Shown here: piece after piece, positions 35,469 to 43,255 of the stretch | Position numbering within the stretch: the first letter of the stretch is position 1 | Layout of the letters: each line of letters starts with the position of its first letter | Source of the DNA: Sinomonas atrocyanea | Lineage (GTDB): Bacteria; Actinomycetota; Actinomycetes; Actinomycetales; Micrococcaceae | Reading direction: 5' to 3' | DNA length: 64,000 nt | NCBI RefSeq assembly: GCF_030811715.1 | Contig: NZ_JAUSRH010000013.1 | Coordinates: 1-64,000, forward strand | Translations under genes and position numbers: made by a program | Notes under the pieces: model-generated | What the model saw: the letters and a program-made list of their open reading frames with translations, nothing else | What the model was told of the DNA's origin: nothing | Database searches by the model: none

Positions 35469-35984
35469 ATGAGCATCCAGACAGCCTTCGAAGCGAAGAG
35501 CCTCCACACGCCCGACGAGACGCACACCATGGAGCACGGCACGCTCGACGTCGTGAACCTCCAAGGAGCCACCATCGCCCGGGCCGTGTTCCAGCCGGGA
35601 TGGACCTGGTCCGGCGACATCGCCCCCACCGTCGGCACCACCTCGTGCCAGGTCGCCCACACCGGCTACGTCGTCTCCGGGCGCTTCCACGTCCGCATGG
35701 ACGACGGCCGCGAATACGACTTCGGCCCAGGAGACGCCCACGTCGTCGCCCCCGGCCACGATGCCTGGGTCATCGGAGACGAACCGTGCACCATCATCGA
35801 CTTCGCCGCGACCGGCGGGCCCGCCTCCGGCTACGTCGAGCGGTGCCCCTGCGGAGTCGAGTTCCGCGTCGCCGACGCCGACCAGATCGACCACCTCGTG
35901 GCCGCCGTCCGCGAGCACGCCCGCAACACGCACGACCACGAGCTCACGCCCGAGGAGGTCCTCGCCGATATCTCCGCGGCCTGA
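35469..35984 (+). CDS. Cupin domain fused to a DUF1059-like domain
   Basis: A 171-residue protein. The N-terminal half is a cupin (about 40-118: VFQPGWTWSGDIAPTVGTTSCQVAHTGYVVSGRFHVRMDDGREYDFGPGDAHVVAPGHDAWV) with His, His and Glu/Asp at the usual metal-site positions. From residue 123 it continues CPCGVEFRVADADQIDHLVAAVREHARNTHDHELTPEEVLADI, which matches the small DUF1059 type (Cys-x-Cys and H-x4-H). Such fusions are known but their ligand is not. GAAAGGA precedes the ATG at 35469. It lies about 100 bases after the LAL regulator. Confidence 0.85.
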   Translation: MSIQTAFEAKSLHTPDETHTMEHGTLDVVNLQGATIARAVFQPGWTWSGDIAPTVGTTSCQVAHTGYVVSGRFHVRMDDGREYDFGPGDAHVVAPGHDAWVIGDEPCTIIDFAATGGPASGYVERCPCGVEFRVADADQIDHLVAAVREHARNTHDHELTPEEVLADISAA

Positions 35985-36020
35985 CGGCGCCGGGCTCGGC
36001 GCCGGCCGGCTGTGGGTGCG

Positions 36021-36860
36021 TCAGGCGGGCTTGAAGACCGAGGCGACGGCGTCGCGCACCTTCGCGACGTCGACCTCGCCCGCGGCCTCCCGGGCGAGCA
36101 GCGTGGCCAGCCGCCTCGGTGAGACCACATGGACGCCGCGGGTCGCGAAGAAGCCGCCGATCAGCGGCCAGTCCGCCTCGATGAAGCAGAGCGCACCCGT
36201 GATGGCCACGGCAGGGACGTGGGCGCGGAGGATCTCGATCTGCTTGAACATTCCGTCGACGAGCTTCGTGCAGTCGCGCCGGCCGACGAGGAGCGTCTCG
36301 GTGCGCGGCCGCAGGAGGCCGCCCTCGACCTTGAGCTCGGGGCGGCCCCTGTACCGCTTGGCGTCGATCACCCAGATCCCGCTGGGGGTGATGGCGATGT
36401 GGTCGATGTTGGCCTTCGAGCCCGGGATGCGGCGGTCGTGGAGGAGGGCGATCCCCTGGCCAGTGAGGGAGTCGAGCCGGGCGCCGAGGCGTTCCTCGCC
36501 GACGGCGCCCGTCTCCCAGGCCTTGGTGCTCTGCCGCTCCTCGGAGAGGGCGACGGCGAGGCCGCCGAGCCGCCCCCACTTCTCCCGTAGGCGCTGCTCG
36601 TCCTTGGCCTTGCGGCGCTCGTACTCGCGCCGGGCCGACGCGCCGGCTACTCCCGGTTCGGTGGGCGAGGCTTCGCCGGAAGGGGCGTCTTCTGGGGGCA
36701 GTACAAGATCGGGTGACGCGTTGAGCTCTCCGGGCTCAGGGGGGCACTCCAGGCAGTGGACGGTCTTCGTTTCGCTCTCGTAGACCGCTTTGGTGCCAGC
36801 CGGAATTGAGGTGCCGCAGACCCTGCACCTCCCGGCGTAGCGAAGCCTCATCTCCTTCAC
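36021..36860 (-). CDS. NERD-domain (nuclease-related) protein with N-terminal zinc ribbon
   Basis: A 279-residue protein. The first 40 residues carry a zinc ribbon (CRVCGTS and, 24 residues later, CLECPPE). A charged linker with a basic coiled coil (about 75-95) follows, then a NERD domain (about 118-215): WETGAVGEERLGARLDSL, NIDHIAITPSGIWVIDAKRYRGRPELKVEGG, with the D-x(n)-D-x-K nuclease motif intact. NERD proteins may be nucleases; their target is unknown. The sequence GTGAAGGAGATG makes the start ambiguous (GTG 36860 or ATG 36851). Not in an obvious defence cluster. Confidence 0.85.
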   Translation of the reverse strand: MKEMRLRYAGRCRVCGTSIPAGTKAVYESETKTVHCLECPPEPGELNASPDLVLPPEDAPSGEASPTEPGVAGASARREYERRKAKDEQRLREKWGRLGGLAVALSEERQSTKAWETGAVGEERLGARLDSLTGQGIALLHDRRIPGSKANIDHIAITPSGIWVIDAKRYRGRPELKVEGGLLRPRTETLLVGRRDCTKLVDGMFKQIEILRAHVPAVAITGALCFIEADWPLIGGFFATRGVHVVSPRRLATLLAREAAGEVDVAKVRDAVASVFKPA

Positions 36861-37087
36861 CGTGATCAGGACCCTTGCACGAAGGATCGGGAAATCCCTC
36901 TCGGATTGCGTCGGCGAGCGTGTGCCACAGATCCCCCTATCTGATCAGCGTCAGCCTAACGTTCCATCGCGATGTGTGTGGACCTCATGGGCTGAAAATT
37001 CGCGGCATTGTCGGCTGGGCCCCGGGCCGCTAACGTTTACCCAGCCGGTCATATCGCATCGCACCGGCTTGGGGGTCTGGGGGATCT

Positions 37088-39220
37088 TTGAAAACAATGT
37101 CAGCGCGCATTCGCGCATTCTTTGCCGTGCTCGCTGGAATCGCGCTCGTGAGCGTAGGTCTGGTCACCGGTGCTGCGCCGGCCTCGGCAGCCGACCCCAA
37201 TGGGTGGGGCATCACGGGCGGCATCTCGCCCGTGCGTAACAATGGGACCGGGACGATCGACTACAGGGTGTGGGTCGGTGTAACCGTCACCTACACGGAT
37301 CCGCGCTGCGTCCCCATCTCCTTGAGCTTTCACCCCAAGGGCGTGGTGAATACGACGATCGGGGCCTCGACATACACGTCGCCGCCCCTGTCGCAATGGG
37401 CGACAACGACGGACAGCGGCACATCGTCGTCATGCCATGACTCGGCCGGCAATCTCGTCACCGGTGTGACGGGGAAACGCACCGGCATCTACGGCGAGTG
37501 GACCCTGGACTACTCCTGCCAGTTGTCCGGCCTGTCCATCAATGGCACGCTGACCGACCCCGATGCCGGCCTGACGGATGCAGCCGGCTTCGTCCGCTAC
37601 ACCGACCCCTTCTACCTCATCCCCGGCTCCGGAGTCGTGCCGGACTATCAGGGCGCGCTCCCTGCATCGTGCCCGGCCTCCCCGGCACCCGGGTTGACCC
37701 TCTCCACCCCGCCCTCTCCGCTCGGGGCCCCCGCCGGTGGGAGCCTGACCGTGACCGGTACCGGCTACGCCCCGGGCGCAGCCGCGACGATCGCCTTCAA
37801 CACGAGCTCCTTCAGTGCGACCACGGTCGGATCGGCGACCATCCGTCCTGACGGCACGTTCGCCGTAGACATCACCGTTCCAGCCGGCGGGGGCCAGGGA
37901 CCGTGCTGGGTAACTGTCAGCTCGAGCGGGAGCCTCACGCGCAGCGTCCTCCTGTATGTGACCGCCGGGCTGAGCGCCTCGCCCACCTCGGGAGGGTTCG
38001 GCTCGAGCATCACATTGACGGGCTGGGACTTCCAAGCCGGTGAATCCATCGATCTCGCCCTGCACACCCCGGAGTATGGAGGCGGGTACAGGGATCTGGG
38101 GCAGACCACTGCGCGCGCCGACGGCACCTTTACCTACACCACGTCCCTGCCCGGAGGCACTCCCGCCGGCCTGACATGGCTGGCCGCGTGGGGCAGCCAC
38201 CACAACGCGGAGGCGCCCTTCACCGTCGTACAGCGTGACGACGCCCAGGCCATGGACACGAAGGCGGCCGCCTGGGGGCTCGGGGCCGCCACGGGCCCCG
38301 TGAGCACCTTCTCGGACGGCTGGCCGTACCGCACTTACCAGCGCGGCGCCGTCGTCTATGGGTCCTCTGATCGCCTGTACGTCTCCCGCGGTGCGATCCG
38401 CAGCGAATGGCTTGCAGTCATCCCGGTGCAGGCTGGCGTATTCAAAAGCCTCGTCCTCCCCCGAAGCGGGCCGCTCGGGTACCCCACCACCGACGAGGTC
38501 GCGGGCCTGAAGGACGGGGGCGTCTACCAGCTGTACGACCGCGGGGCCATCGTCTGGTCCCCGGCCACCGGCGCCCACACCTCCACCGGCGCCATCCGCG
38601 CCCGCTACAGCCAGCTCGGCTACGAGAACGGTGTCTTGGGCTACCCCACCACCGACGAGGCCGGAGGCCTCAAGGACGGCGGCGTCTACCAGCTGTACCA
38701 GGGCGGGGCCATCGTCTGGTCCGGCACCGGGGCCCACGCGTCCCTCGGGGGCATCCGCGCCGAATGGGGCCGTCTCGGATACGAGAACGGCGTCCTCGGC
38801 TACCCCACCGGCGAGGAGACGGGCGGCCTCAAGGGCGGCGTCTACCAGATGTACCAGGGCGGGGCCATCGTCTGGTCCCCCGCCACCGGAGCCCACGCCT
38901 CCACCGGCGCCATCCGGACCCGCTACGGACAGCTCGGCTACGAGACCAGCGTCCTGGGCTACCCCACCTCCGATGAGACCGCAGGCCTCAAGGACGGCGG
39001 CGTCTACCAGATGTACCAAGGTGGAGCGATCGTCTGGTCCCCCGCCACCGGCGCCCACGAATCCACCGGGCCGATCCGCGCCCGCTACGCACAGCTCGGT
39101 TTCGAGAACGGCCGCCTCGGCTACCCGACCAGCAACGTCTACGCCATTCCCAACGGCACCGCCCAGAACTTCCAGGGCGGGAAAATCACCAACGTCAACG
39201 GGACGATCACCGTCTCGTGA
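37088..39220 (+). CDS. Secreted LGFP-repeat surface protein
   Basis: A 710-residue exported protein. The signal peptide is MKTMSARIRAFFAVLAGIAL with cleavage at ASA-ADP (residues 34/35). An Ig-like region follows (about 200-360, SLTVTGTGYAPGAAATIAF), then at least four LGFP repeats of about 53 residues (LGYPTTDE, GGVYQLY, GAIVWSP) from residue 460 to the end. LGFP repeats anchor proteins to the cell wall of actinobacteria. Start TTG 37088 lies four bases after GGGGG; an ATG at 37097 is possible. There is no enzymatic motif, so adhesion or wall integrity is likely. Followed closely by a lipoprotein gene. Confidence 0.88.
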   Translation: MKTMSARIRAFFAVLAGIALVSVGLVTGAAPASAADPNGWGITGGISPVRNNGTGTIDYRVWVGVTVTYTDPRCVPISLSFHPKGVVNTTIGASTYTSPPLSQWATTTDSGTSSSCHDSAGNLVTGVTGKRTGIYGEWTLDYSCQLSGLSINGTLTDPDAGLTDAAGFVRYTDPFYLIPGSGVVPDYQGALPASCPASPAPGLTLSTPPSPLGAPAGGSLTVTGTGYAPGAAATIAFNTSSFSATTVGSATIRPDGTFAVDITVPAGGGQGPCWVTVSSSGSLTRSVLLYVTAGLSASPTSGGFGSSITLTGWDFQAGESIDLALHTPEYGGGYRDLGQTTARADGTFTYTTSLPGGTPAGLTWLAAWGSHHNAEAPFTVVQRDDAQAMDTKAAAWGLGAATGPVSTFSDGWPYRTYQRGAVVYGSSDRLYVSRGAIRSEWLAVIPVQAGVFKSLVLPRSGPLGYPTTDEVAGLKDGGVYQLYDRGAIVWSPATGAHTSTGAIRARYSQLGYENGVLGYPTTDEAGGLKDGGVYQLYQGGAIVWSGTGAHASLGGIRAEWGRLGYENGVLGYPTGEETGGLKGGVYQMYQGGAIVWSPATGAHASTGAIRTRYGQLGYETSVLGYPTSDETAGLKDGGVYQMYQGGAIVWSPATGAHESTGPIRARYAQLGFENGRLGYPTSNVYAIPNGTAQNFQGGKITNVNGTITVS
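38461..39130 (+). repeat. ~159-bp coding repeats (LGFP units)
   Basis: Segments such as GGCGGGGCCATCGTCTGGTC and GGCTACCCCACC recur at a period of about 159 bp through the 3' part of the LGFP gene, matching the 53-residue protein repeats. DNA similarity between units is high enough to allow copy-number change by recombination. Confidence 0.7.
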
Positions 39221-39255
39221 TCACCGATCGCTCTTGTGCAGCAATGGGGGAAGAG

Positions 39256-40002
39256 ATGAAAAGCATGCTCGCGCCCGTCGCGATTCTGGTTTCGGCTGCC
39301 GCTGCGCTGACCGGATGCGGAGGGGCAACTGCGACCTCCGCAAGCACGGCCGTATCGTCAGCGGCGGCAGCACCGACGCAAACGGAAGCACCGACGCCCA
39401 CGCCAACCCCGACGCCCGTTCCGAAGGCGTACACGAACGAGGAACTCGCCACGGTCATCGAGGGGCTGAAGGATAGCCAGGGCCGCGCCCTGACCGTGAT
39501 CCCCGCTGCGCAGATCAACCAGGGCATGATCGTCGCGAAGCAGGCGATCAAGGCCGCGGTGATCGCGCCGCCTGCTTGCGCGGCGCTGGCCAACAGCAAT
39601 GCCCAGATCCCGGACGGCGCGACCTACGCTGCCGGCCAGAGCGTCTCCGCCACGGACCACACGGTGACCGTCGTCACTGCCGTGTCCGCCAAGGACCCCG
39701 CGCAGCTGGCCGGCCAGACGAAGCAGTCGGCGGACGCTCTGGCCCAGTGCTCGACCTTCAGGATGGACATCAGCGGCCAGACCGTCATCACCGAGGTCCG
39801 TCGGCTCACCGAAGCGACCCGCAGGGACCGATCGGTGGGGTCGCTGATCATCCAGACGCTGCCCACCGGGCAGAAGCAGAGCACGCTGACCGTCACGGGA
39901 GTCAAGGGCAGTCTCGGCGCCCCCGCCATCAAGACCGGTGCAGATGTCACGGCTGATTCGGCTGCCGAGCTGGTCCCCTTGGTGGACGCCGTCCTCGGCT
40001 GA
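39256..40002 (+). CDS. Lipoprotein with PknH-type sensor-like fold, possibly
   Basis: A 248-residue lipoprotein: MKSMLAPVAILVSAAAALTGC, lipobox LTGC with Cys21, then a low-complexity Thr/Pro/Ala linker (SSAAAAPTQTEAPTPTPTPT) and a globular domain (about 65-245) with cysteines in PPACAAL and AQCSTFRM that could form a disulphide. This two-Cys layout resembles PknH-like extracellular domains, but similarity is weak. ATG 39256 follows GGGGGAAGAG. It starts 35 bases after the LGFP gene and is probably co-transcribed with it; both act outside the membrane. Function unknown. Confidence 0.75.
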   Translation: MKSMLAPVAILVSAAAALTGCGGATATSASTAVSSAAAAPTQTEAPTPTPTPTPVPKAYTNEELATVIEGLKDSQGRALTVIPAAQINQGMIVAKQAIKAAVIAPPACAALANSNAQIPDGATYAAGQSVSATDHTVTVVTAVSAKDPAQLAGQTKQSADALAQCSTFRMDISGQTVITEVRRLTEATRRDRSVGSLIIQTLPTGQKQSTLTVTGVKGSLGAPAIKTGADVTADSAAELVPLVDAVLG

Positions 40003-40047
40003 GCCGCACCGCCCAACGAAACGAGACGCTGCTCGCGCCCGAACCCG

Positions 40048-40343
40048 TCAGTCGGGGCGCACCGCGGTGAGGCAGAAAGGGTGCCCGGCGGGCTCGAGCT
40101 CGTCGACCGCGATGTCGAGGTGCAGCTGCTGGCGCTGGGGACCGTCGGGCCACGACGGCCGGACATGCTCCTGGACGCGCATCAGCGTCAGCATCGGCCC
40201 CGCCCCAGCCAAGGCGATGACGCCCCGGTCGGGAGTGGCGAACGCTTCCTCCAGCCCCAGCAGCCGGCTGTAGAAGACCGCCAAGCCATCGCGGGGCCGG
40301 GGCAGTCGAGGGAGATCGAGGCAAGCTGGCCAACGGCGTTCAT
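40048..40343 (-). pseudogene. VOC-family gene with one frameshift
   Basis: Reading from ATG 40343 gives MNAVGQLASISLDCPGP, the normal VOC start, but the downstream domain RDGLAVFYSRLLGLEEAFATPDRGVIALAG is in another frame, from about 40295. One missing C in the CCCC run near 40293-40297 explains it; with the base restored the protein would be about 98 residues ending PFCLTAVRPD. It may be inactive or a sequencing error in a C run. The domain is otherwise well preserved, which argues for a recent change. Confidence 0.7.
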
Positions 40344-40353
40344 GGACGCCAAC

Positions 40354-41043
40354 CTACCGGAGCCGCACCGGCTCCCGGCGCCAGGCCACCGCGGCCAGCC
40401 AGGCCATCCAGACCACGCTGAAGACCCAGGCCACCAGGATCAGAACCGTATGCGTGCCGGAGAAACCCTCGGCACCGACCACCCAGCCCTGCGCCAGGTA
40501 CGCGACCCCGGACAGCCCCATGAGCACCGCGATCACCCGGGGCACCCCGCCCCGCCCGAGGAGCGCAACCGCGACCAGGAGCAGGGCAAGGCCCAGCGCG
40601 TAGTCGAGGTAGCTCCTGACGCCCCACTCGAGCCAGCGCATCGTCTCGGCGCTCGCGAAGCGCGCCGCCTTGTCCGCTCCCGCGGCACCGGCCCACGCGG
40701 CGTCGACCTCCTGGTTGCCGATGCCGTCCACCGCCTGCAGGACGGCATACAGGGCGAGCGCGATCACCGCGGCGACGGCCCCGAACCGGCCCGCCCACCG
40801 CCGCCGCTCCGACCCGCCGCCCGCGGCGAAAGGCAGGGCCACGAGCCCGGCGAGCAGGAGCGCGGCGCAGAGGAACTGGCCCACGTGGACGGCCTTCCAC
40901 AGGCCGCTCGCCGCATAGGCGGCGAAGATCGCGGGGTGGTTGTTGGCGTCGCCGCCCGTGTGGAACTGCGTGACCAGGATGTACAGCACCTGGCCCGCGA
41001 GCAGCAGGGTGGCGGACATCCGCAACGATGACCGGTTGACCAT
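40354..41043 (-). CDS. Membrane protein, unknown (six helices)
   Basis: A 229-residue integral membrane protein starting MVNRSSLRMSATLLLAGQVLYILVTQFHTGG with about six helices (about 8-28, 55-75, 85-105, 145-165, 170-190, 200-220) and a conserved-looking HTGGDANNHPAIF loop outside. I do not recognise a named family; it resembles actinobacterial DUF4386-type proteins in layout. No catalytic motif. It is followed by the F420-like reductase gene on the same strand upstream (41085) with 41 bases between, and could be co-transcribed with the next genes. Confidence 0.75.
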   Translation of the reverse strand: MVNRSSLRMSATLLLAGQVLYILVTQFHTGGDANNHPAIFAAYAASGLWKAVHVGQFLCAALLLAGLVALPFAAGGGSERRRWAGRFGAVAAVIALALYAVLQAVDGIGNQEVDAAWAGAAGADKAARFASAETMRWLEWGVRSYLDYALGLALLLVAVALLGRGGVPRVIAVLMGLSGVAYLAQGWVVGAEGFSGTHTVLILVAWVFSVVWMAWLAAVAWRREPVRLR

Positions 41044-41084
41044 GGCCCCTCCTCGGCCTCAGCGGGCGCGGCGCCCCGCCGCGC

Positions 41085-41747
41085 TCAGCGCACGATCTTG
41101 AAGTTGAACGCCGGCCCGCCGAGGGCGCCCCAGAGCCGGAGCCAGACCGGGAGCATCATCTCGGTGCCGCGGGCGGCGGTGATGTCGCCGAGGTCGATCA
41201 CGTCCCGGTGGCCCAGCTCGGCCAGGAGGCCCGTGACGGCGGCCTTCGCGTCACCATCGTTCCCGGCGACGAAGATGGTGCCAGGCTCGGGGAGCTGCTC
41301 GGGGTGGGCCATGAGCATGGCGTTGACGGTGTTGAGGGTCTTCACCACCCGGGCCTTGGGGTAGGCGCGCTGGATCTGCTCGCCGAGCGAGTCGGTGTCC
41401 TTGACGAACAGGGTGGGCGGCATGCCGTGGCTGAAGTCGAGGGGGTTGGCGACGTCGACGAGGACCTTGCCCGCGAGCTGGTGCGCGCCGGCGAGCTCGA
41501 GGACGTCGAGCGAGGCTGCCCCGTTGCTGGCGTTGACGACCAGCTCGGCGGCTGCGGCGGCGTCGGCGAAGGTCGCGACGCTGACGGTGTGGTTCTGCGC
41601 CGACCAGTCGCCGAACTCGCCCTCGCCGGTGCGGGCGAGGGTGGCCTGCGGGTCGCGGGTGCCGATCGTGACGGTGTGGCCGAGCTCGGCGAAGCGCGCG
41701 GCGAGCGTGCGCCCCACGATGCCGGTGCCGAGAACTGCGATGTCCAT
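41085..41747 (-). CDS. NAD(P)-binding F420-reductase-like oxidoreductase
   Basis: A 220-residue Rossmann protein beginning MDIAVLGTGIVGRTLAARFAELGHTVTIGTRDP (GxGxxG and R for NADP), followed by ELVVNASNGAASLDVLE, LVDVANPLDF and VVKTLNTVNAMLM. This is the NADPH:F420 oxidoreductase-like family, many of which reduce other substrates. The ATG at 41747 follows GAAGGGAC; the 27-residue upstream extension is not conserved. It lies 49 bases beyond the SDR stop and probably shares its TetR-controlled transcript. Confidence 0.88.
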   Translation of the reverse strand: MDIAVLGTGIVGRTLAARFAELGHTVTIGTRDPQATLARTGEGEFGDWSAQNHTVSVATFADAAAAAELVVNASNGAASLDVLELAGAHQLAGKVLVDVANPLDFSHGMPPTLFVKDTDSLGEQIQRAYPKARVVKTLNTVNAMLMAHPEQLPEPGTIFVAGNDGDAKAAVTGLLAELGHRDVIDLGDITAARGTEMMLPVWLRLWGALGGPAFNFKIVR

Positions 41748-41796
41748 GAGGTGTCCCTTCGGAGGAGGTGTGTGGGGCTGTGGAAGGGTCTGGTCT

Positions 41797-42507
41797 CTAG
41801 CTGACCTGCGCGCCGCCGTCGACGTCAAGGACTGCGCCGGTCACGAAAGTGTTGGCCATCAGGAACAGGGCCGCGGAGGCCACGTCCTCGGGCAGGCCCG
41901 CGCGCCCGGCGGGGACGCTGGCGCCGTAGCCGGCGAGCATGCCCTGGCGCATGTCCTCGGGCATCCCGGCGTAGGCGGGGGTGTCGACGAGCCCGGGGGC
42001 GATCACGTTGACGCGGATGGGGGCGAGGTCCACCGCGTTCGCCTTGCCGAACGCCTCGAGGGCCGCATTGATGGCCGCCATCATGGGCCGGCCCGGGGCG
42101 TGCTTGCGGCTCGCCGCTCCCCCCACCAGCGTGATGGAGCCTTCCTGGGCGATGCGGCCGGCGGCGGCCCGCACGGCCTCGTAGTAGCCCCAGAACTTGG
42201 TGTCCATGTAGGGCCGGGCCGCCTCGGCCGGCAGGTCGCGGACGGTGCCCATCGCGCCGGGGCCCGCCGAGAGGACGAGGTGGTCGAACGCGCCGATCCG
42301 GCCGAAGAAGGACTCGACCGAGCCGCCCGAGGTCAGGTCGACTCCCTCGAGCGCGGCGCCGGCGGGCAGGCTCACGCCCTCGGTGGTGCGGGCGGCGGCG
42401 GTGACGCGGGCACCGGCGGCGAGGGCCTGGCCGACGACGGCACGGCCGATCCCCGAGGTGCCGCCGATGACGACGACGTGCTGGCCGGCAAGGTTCTGGG
42501 TGCTCAT
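41797..42507 (-). CDS. SDR-family oxidoreductase, atypical (no catalytic Tyr)
   Basis: A 236-residue short-chain dehydrogenase with the cofactor motif VVIGGTSGIGRAVVGQA and the substrate half DTKFWGYYEAVRAAA, RVNVIAPGLVDTPAY and VTGAVLDVDGG. The active-site YxxxK is absent: the expected segment reads SRKHAPGRPMMAAINAALEA, as in a known atypical subgroup. It may therefore not be a classical reductase. ATG 42507 is near GGAGG (AACCTCC on the plus strand). It is divergent from tetR across two operators, so it is the likely regulated target, together with the F420-like gene. Confidence 0.88.
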   Translation of the reverse strand: MSTQNLAGQHVVVIGGTSGIGRAVVGQALAAGARVTAAARTTEGVSLPAGAALEGVDLTSGGSVESFFGRIGAFDHLVLSAGPGAMGTVRDLPAEAARPYMDTKFWGYYEAVRAAAGRIAQEGSITLVGGAASRKHAPGRPMMAAINAALEAFGKANAVDLAPIRVNVIAPGLVDTPAYAGMPEDMRQGMLAGYGASVPAGRAGLPEDVASAALFLMANTFVTGAVLDVDGGAQVS

Positions 42508-42533
42508 GGCAACCTCCAAGGTCTTCGAATGTG

Positions 42534-42547
42534 ACGGATCGTTCCGT
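42534..42547. promoter_or_regulatory. TetR operator, copy 1
   Basis: ACGGATCGTTCCGT, an imperfect palindrome (ACGGA...TCCGT), upstream of the SDR start. It shares nearly all bases with copy 2, 27 bp away. Position between the divergent SDR and tetR genes suggests that the TetR protein represses both. Confidence 0.75.
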
Positions 42548-42560
42548 TCCAATAATTGTG

Positions 42561-42574
42561 ACGGATCGGTCCGT
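42561..42574. promoter_or_regulatory. TetR operator, copy 2
   Basis: ACGGATCGGTCCGT, with arms ACGGA and TCCGT around TCGG, extended to GACGGATCGGTCCGTC. Thirteen of fourteen bases match copy 1. The AATAATTG between the copies could be the -10 box of one of the genes, so binding would block it. Confidence 0.8.
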
Positions 42575-42640
42575 CTGTCAAACTGGAACCCAGAACCCAG
42601 CAGTCGGATCCGGGAACGGAAGGAAGCGAGGTGGGCCGCG

Positions 42641-43219
42641 ATGGCTCGCAGAACGGCAGAGGAGAACCGCCGCAACGTCCTGGACGTGGCGACGCGCCTG
42701 TTCTACCGGCAGGGCATCCGCGCGGTGGGCATGGACGCGGTGGTGAAGGAGTGCGGGGTCGGCAACGCCACCGTCTACCGCCAGTTCCCCACCAAGGACG
42801 CCCTCGCGACCGCCTATGTGCAGGGCCGCGCCGACGCGTGGTTCGAGCGCATGGAGCAGGCGGCGGACGAGCACCCCGATGCGCGGCACAAGCTGCTCGC
42901 GGTCTTCGAGGTCCTGGCCGAGGACACCGCCGGGGCGGGCTACCGCGGCTGCCCGATGCTGAACACCAACACCGAGTTCCCCGACGGCGGCCACCCGGCG
43001 CACCTGGCCGCGGTGGCGCACAAGCAGCAGGTGCGGGAGTGGTTCCGCTCCCTCGCGGCCGAGGCGGGAGCGGCCGAGCCGGAGCGGCTCGCCGACGACC
43101 TGCTGATCGTCCTCAACGGCGCCTACGCGACGGCCGCCGTCCTCGACGGCGCGGCCTACGGCGGCCGGGCCCTGGACCTCGCCTGGCGCCTCATCGAGGC
43201 GGGCTGCCCCGCAGGCTGA
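42641..43219 (+). CDS. TetR-family repressor
   Basis: A 192-residue regulator: MARRTAEENRRNVLDVATRLFYRQGIRAVGMDAVVKECGVGNATVYRQFPTKDALATAYVQGR, the classical TetR helix-turn-helix (residues about 10-55). The ligand domain contains GYRGCPMLNTNTEFPDGGHPAH, typical of one TetR_C group. It is divergent from the atypical SDR gene across two ACGGA-N4-TCCGT boxes, its probable operators. A hairpin at 43224-43252 ends the transcript. Inducer unknown. Confidence 0.93.
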   Translation: MARRTAEENRRNVLDVATRLFYRQGIRAVGMDAVVKECGVGNATVYRQFPTKDALATAYVQGRADAWFERMEQAADEHPDARHKLLAVFEVLAEDTAGAGYRGCPMLNTNTEFPDGGHPAHLAAVAHKQQVREWFRSLAAEAGAAEPERLADDLLIVLNGAYATAAVLDGAAYGGRALDLAWRLIEAGCPAG

Positions 43220-43223
43220 CGCG

Positions 43224-43252
43224 TCGCCGCCGTGCGCGGACGACGGCGGCGA
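43224..43252. terminator. 10-bp GC hairpin between convergent tetR and lysR
   Basis: TCGCCGCCGT (43224-43233) and ACGGCGGCGA (43243-43252) are perfect complements around a nine-base loop. Located 5 bases after the tetR stop and 4 before the lysR stop, so it can terminate transcription from either side. Confidence 0.75.
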
Positions 43253-43255
43253 GGC

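Noticed and set aside
36021-36860. NERD protein as part of a defence island
   Set aside because: Neighbours are a cupin and an LGFP surface protein; no restriction, helicase or toxin genes are adjacent.
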